Part shown: piece by piece, positions 61,031 through 64,000 of the stretch | How positions within the stretch are numbered: the first letter of the stretch is position 1 | How the letters are laid out: every line of letters begins with the position of its first letter | NCBI RefSeq assembly: GCF_900143075.1 | Contig: NZ_FRCY01000002.1 | Span: 310,001 to 374,000, forward strand | Length of the DNA stretch: 64,000 nucleotides | Reading direction: 5' to 3' | Source: Cyclobacterium lianum | GTDB taxonomy: Bacteria > Bacteroidota > Bacteroidia > Cytophagales > Cyclobacteriaceae | The notes under the pieces: generated by a model | What the model was told of the DNA's origin: nothing | Database searches by the model: none | The model's input: only the letters and a program-made list of their open reading frames with translations | Program-made: the position numbers and the translations under genes

Positions 61031-62560
61031 CTATTGATCTTTCAGCAGCACCGCTCCGGTCATTTCTGCAGGCCTGGCTATACCCATCAATTTAAGTATG
61101 GTAGGTGCCAGGTCTCCCAGTTTACCGTCATTTACTTCCAATCGGTCATGCTTGTCTACCATGATACAGGGCACCAGATTAGTAGTATGAGCGGTGTTTG
61201 GCGTACCATCGGGATTGATCATACAATCGCTGTTGCCATGATCTGCGATGACAATAACCGTATAGTCATTTTCCAGCGCCGTCTCGATTACAGCAGAAGC
61301 ACATTCGTCCACTGCCTCGCAGGCTTTGACAGCGGCCTCAAATACACCCGTGTGTCCCACCATATCGGCGTTGGCAAAATTCAGACATATAAAATCAACT
61401 TCTTTTTTGGGAAGTTCCTGATTGATTTTCTTTGCAATTTCATGAGCCGACATTTCGGGCTGCAAATCGTAGGTAGCCACTTTCGGAGAGTTGCAGAGGA
61501 TCCTTTGTTCTCCTTCGAAGGGCACTTCCCGCCCCCCCGAAAAAAAGAAGGTCACATGCGGATATTTCTCGGTTTCGGCAATTCTGATTTGCTTCTTCCC
61601 ATACTTTTCTAAAACTTCTCCCAATGTATTGCTAAGGTTGTCTTTTTCGAAAACGACAGGGATATCCTTGAAATTTTCGTCATACAGGGAGAAGGTGACA
61701 TAATTGAGTTTCAATTTTTTCATGTTGTAATCCGGAAAGTCCTTCTGGGTCAACACTTCCGTTATCTCCCTTCCCCGATCCGTCCTGAAGTTAAAACAGA
61801 TCACTGTGTCCCCTTCGGCTATCGTTGCCAGCGGTTTCCCATCCTCATCTACCTGGATAATGGGTCGGATAAACTCATCTGTCACACCATTGGCATAGGA
61901 TTTTCTCAGGGCGGAAAGCAAATCCTTGGATTTTTCTCCTTCTCCATGAACCATGGCATCATATGCCAGCTTCACTCTTTCCCAACGTTTGTCCCTGTCC
62001 ATGGCGTAATACCTCCCGATGATAGAAGCCAGTTGACCGGCTGAGCTTTCGCAGTGGTTTTTTAAATCCTCCAGAAATCTCACGCCACTTTTCGGGTCGG
62101 TATCTCTTCCATCCGTAAAGGCATGAATAAAAACATCCTCCACACCATTTGCTTTTGCAGCATCGCAAAGGCCTTTCAGATGGTAAAGGTGAGCATGAAC
62201 ACCCCCATCAGAAACCAAACCTATCAGGTGAACTTTCCTCCCGGCTTCGACGGCTTCTGAAAAGGCCTTTTTCAATACCGGATGTTCAATCAGATCACCG
62301 TCTTTCACGGCTTTATTGATCTTTACCAAATCCTGGTAAACCACCCTACCTGCTCCAATATTCATGTGCCCTACTTCGGAATTACCCATTTGACCTTCCG
62401 GTAAGCCAACGGCAAGGCCCGAAGCATCCAGACGGGAATGCGGATATCTTTCGTACAGGCCATCGATGAAGGGAGTTTTGGCTTTATCAATTGCAGAGAC
62501 TTCCGGACTGGGCGCTATTCCCCAGCCATCGAGAATCATTAATAAAACTTTCTTATTCAT
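61031..62560 (-). CDS. gpmI: 2,3-bisphosphoglycerate-independent phosphoglycerate mutase
   Basis: GpmI interconverts 3- and 2-phosphoglycerate in glycolysis and gluconeogenesis. The alkaline phosphatase-type metal sites are D11 in LMILDGWG, the phosphorylated serine S61 in GNSEVGHMNIGAGR, HAFTDGRDT near 129 and the C-terminal FANADMVGHTG and IADHGNSD. The 509-residue length is normal. A -7 box lies about 105 bases upstream (62664-62671). The downstream lipoprotein gene begins after one base. Confidence 0.96.
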   Translation of the reverse strand: MNKKVLLMILDGWGIAPSPEVSAIDKAKTPFIDGLYERYPHSRLDASGLAVGLPEGQMGNSEVGHMNIGAGRVVYQDLVKINKAVKDGDLIEHPVLKKAFSEAVEAGRKVHLIGLVSDGGVHAHLYHLKGLCDAAKANGVEDVFIHAFTDGRDTDPKSGVRFLEDLKNHCESSAGQLASIIGRYYAMDRDKRWERVKLAYDAMVHGEGEKSKDLLSALRKSYANGVTDEFIRPIIQVDEDGKPLATIAEGDTVICFNFRTDRGREITEVLTQKDFPDYNMKKLKLNYVTFSLYDENFKDIPVVFEKDNLSNTLGEVLEKYGKKQIRIAETEKYPHVTFFFSGGREVPFEGEQRILCNSPKVATYDLQPEMSAHEIAKKINQELPKKEVDFICLNFANADMVGHTGVFEAAVKACEAVDECASAVIETALENDYTVIVIADHGNSDCMINPDGTPNTAHTTNLVPCIMVDKHDRLEVNDGKLGDLAPTILKLMGIARPAEMTGAVLLKDQ

Positions 62561-62663
62561 GTCTTTTTCTATTGGTTACAATCAAACAAAAATTCCGGTT
62601 TTTCCCAATGATTGGTTTCGGATCACTTGCCAGGATATTCATTCCCGGGTTTTCGCTGCCCCG

Positions 62664-62671
62664 CAAATATA
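62664..62671 (-). promoter_or_regulatory. -7 promoter box for gpmI
   Basis: TATATTTG on the minus strand fits TAnnTTTG exactly. It implies a gpmI leader of about 95 bases. Confidence 0.45.
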
Positions 62672-62805
62672 AGACAATAATAAATAGGGCCTGATAAATT
62701 CAGCAATAATCTCCCGCAAGCAATCGCTCATCGCTGCCAGGAAACAAACCCGACAATTAATGGGAAACAAACTCTTTTTGGCCTGAATTTTGAGGCTGGA
62801 AAAAT

Positions 62806-63207
62806 ATGTTGCGTTTAATCCCCATTTTTATTTTTGGCCTGATGTCAATTTCGGTCCTGAGCGAGGATTGCATGGCTCAGGAGGAAAATAATTCTCTGAA
62901 AATAGCCTTTCAGCAAGGTTCGATCAGAGAGATCACCCGTTTTCTGGATGATATGGTTGAGATCAGTCTGGACAATGACAAAAGAGACTATTCCCGGAGT
63001 CAGGCGGAAATAGTACTTCGCGATTTTTTCAGAAACAACCCTGCCGAAAATTTCGACTTGCAACATGAAGGGCAAACGGGAGACAATTTGTCCTACCTTA
63101 TTGGGACTTATCATTCACTGGAAAGAAAATACCGGGTCCTTATCAGGGGGAAAATGATCGACAATGCCCGATTTATCATTTACAGCCTGGGAATTATCAG
63201 GCAATAA
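62806..63207 (+). CDS. Exported DUF4783 protein
   Basis: After a signal peptide (MLRLIPIFIFGLMSISVLS, cleavage near CMAQ) comes a 110-residue alpha/beta domain of the DUF4783 type, with QGSIREITRFLDDMVEISL near 37-55 and SQAEIVLRDFFRNNP near 64-78. The fold resembles SnoaL/NTF2-like proteins. Function is not known. Members of this family are often next to nadC, as here (42 bases apart). Confidence 0.8.
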   Translation: MLRLIPIFIFGLMSISVLSEDCMAQEENNSLKIAFQQGSIREITRFLDDMVEISLDNDKRDYSRSQAEIVLRDFFRNNPAENFDLQHEGQTGDNLSYLIGTYHSLERKYRVLIRGKMIDNARFIIYSLGIIRQ

Positions 63208-63234
63208 ACAGCCTGTCCTGTCGGGAATATTTGT

Positions 63235-63242
63235 TATTTTTG
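63235..63242 (+). promoter_or_regulatory. -7 promoter box for nadC
   Basis: TATTTTTG fits TAnnTTTG exactly and ends 7 bases before the nadC ATG, so the transcript is probably leaderless. Confidence 0.5.
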
Positions 63243-63249
63243 TTCCGTC

Positions 63250-64000
63250 ATGCAGGAATACATCAATCCAGAAAGTTTACAGCATTTTATACAGGCAGCC
63301 TTTCTTGAAGATATCGGAGAGGGAGATCATTCCACCCTGGCGGCAGTACCTCCCGACCAGCAAGGATCTGCCCAACTGCTGATCAAGGAAAACGGCGTGA
63401 TCGCCGGGCTTGAGTTGGCCAAGACCATTTTTCACTACCACGACCCGGAAATGAAGGTTCGCCTGTTGCTGCAGGATGGACAGTGTGTTCAAGCCGGTGA
63501 TATAGGCCTGCTGGTAAGTGGCAAAGCCGCCTCCATATTGACAACAGAACGTTTGGTTTTGAACTGCATGCAGCGCATGAGCGGTATCGCCACAAAGACA
63601 AAGAAATTAAATGATCTCATCGCCCACACCGGCGCGCAACTGCTGGACACGAGAAAAACTACGCCAAATTTTCGCTTGTTGGAAAAATGGGCTGTCTCTA
63701 TCGGAGGTGGAAAAAACCATCGGTTTGCCCTCTATGACATGATCATGCTCAAGGACAATCACATTGATTTTGCGGGAGGCATCCCACAAGCCATCAGGGC
63801 CACACATGCCTACCTCAGCAAAAAACAGCTCGATCTGAAAATTGAGATTGAAACCAGAAGTTTGCAGGAAGTCCGTCTGGTACTAGATACCGGAGGTGTA
63901 GACATCATCATGCTGGACAACATGGATCCGCAAACCATGAAAGAAGCTGTAGGGATGATTGGCAAACAATACCTGACCGAAGCCTCAGGCGGAATTGATG
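63250..64000 (+). CDS. nadC: Nicotinate-nucleotide pyrophosphorylase, cut by the window end
   Basis: NadC makes nicotinate mononucleotide from quinolinate and PRPP in NAD synthesis. The frame is open from the ATG at 63250 to the window edge (about 250 residues, roughly the first 87 percent). Visible motifs are FLEDIGEGDHST near 18-29, TTERLVLNCMQRMSGIAT near 98-115, LLDTRKTTPNFRLLEKWAV with the catalytic arginine and lysine near 130-148, GGGKNHRFALYDMIMLKDNHI near 151-171 and LDNMDP near 220. The C-terminal LDEVMLDN-type region is complete, and EASGGI starts near 244. Confidence 0.93.
   Translation, partial: MQEYINPESLQHFIQAAFLEDIGEGDHSTLAAVPPDQQGSAQLLIKENGVIAGLELAKTIFHYHDPEMKVRLLLQDGQCVQAGDIGLLVSGKAASILTTERLVLNCMQRMSGIATKTKKLNDLIAHTGAQLLDTRKTTPNFRLLEKWAVSIGGGKNHRFALYDMIMLKDNHIDFAGGIPQAIRATHAYLSKKQLDLKIEIETRSLQEVRLVLDTGGVDIIMLDNMDPQTMKEAVGMIGKQYLTEASGGID

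Noticed and set aside
1-64000. tRNA, rRNA, CRISPR arrays, insertion sequences and phage genes
   Set aside because: I saw no cloverleaf-like or rRNA-like stretch, no spaced direct repeat array, and no transposase or integrase gene. The three DnaA boxes are too few and too close for a CRISPR.

Overview
The window looks like a chromosomal segment of a member of the Bacteroidota, most likely a Cytophagales (Cyclobacteriaceae-like) bacterium. The grounds are recurrent Bacteroidota-type -7 boxes (TAnnTTTG) in front of genes, an absence of strong Shine-Dalgarno sequences, a TonB receptor with an N-terminal carboxypeptidase-regulatory-like domain, type III pantothenate kinase, DUF4783 and DUF6427 proteins, GH3 next to lptB, and an OmpA protein with thrombospondin type-3 repeats. 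I saw no transposase, phage gene, CRISPR array, tRNA or rRNA. Almost all of the window reads as core genome. The assignment rests on remembered family features, not on a database search.

Layout. 1-5.5 kb (minus): the start of a secreted protein, then dnaJ-grpE, obg, adk, hpt and an M42-type peptidase. 5.6-9.0 kb (plus): ompA with a perfect terminator, then upp, a Na/Ca exchanger and a small membrane protein. 9.1-11.9 kb (minus): an ECF sigma factor, a single-TM/beta-barrel protein overlapping it, and a two-domain FKBP-like lipoprotein. 12.2-18.7 kb (plus): an outer membrane protein, lipA, a SPOR-like lipoprotein, and recJ-lptB-GH3. 18.67-18.99 kb: an intergenic region with three DnaA-box-like 9-mers spaced exactly 10 bp apart next to an AT-rich stretch, the best candidate here for a replication origin. 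19.0-27.3 kb: mazG, a four-cysteine membrane protein, glmM, a cysteine desulfurase, a PLP dehydratase, an M23 peptidase-M20 amidohydrolase-alanine racemase operon and a META lipoprotein. 27.4-32.9 kb (minus): purU, a SNF2 helicase, a LolC/E-type permease and rbfA. 33.0-42.1 kb: DUF6427, rpiB, tatC, glyA, a TonB receptor with a histidine-rich membrane protein upstream, a small conserved protein and an AEC transporter. 42.1-56.0 kb (minus): an AsmA protein, an F420-type oxidoreductase, an IMPase-rsmI-PCD-DUF493 operon, a PpiD-like chaperone, CorC, lptC, and a coaX-outer membrane protein-TPR operon. 56.1-64 kb: anmK-glutamate dehydrogenase, nhaD, gpmI with a lipoprotein, DUF4783 and a truncated nadC.

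Together the genes cover envelope biogenesis and wall recycling (lptB, lptC, LolC/E, AsmA, PpiD, OmpA, FKBP lipoprotein, glmM, alr, anmK, M23), nucleotide salvage and housekeeping (adk, hpt, upp, mazG), cofactor supply (lipA, coaX, nadC, cysteine desulfurase, glyA, purU), and transport of ions and metals. The most notable non-coding signals are the candidate oriC, a 24-bp repeat joined to a hairpin of changing sequence in the leaders of rpiB and the TonB receptor, and a set of -7 boxes placed 4-8 bases before start codons, which suggests leaderless mRNAs.
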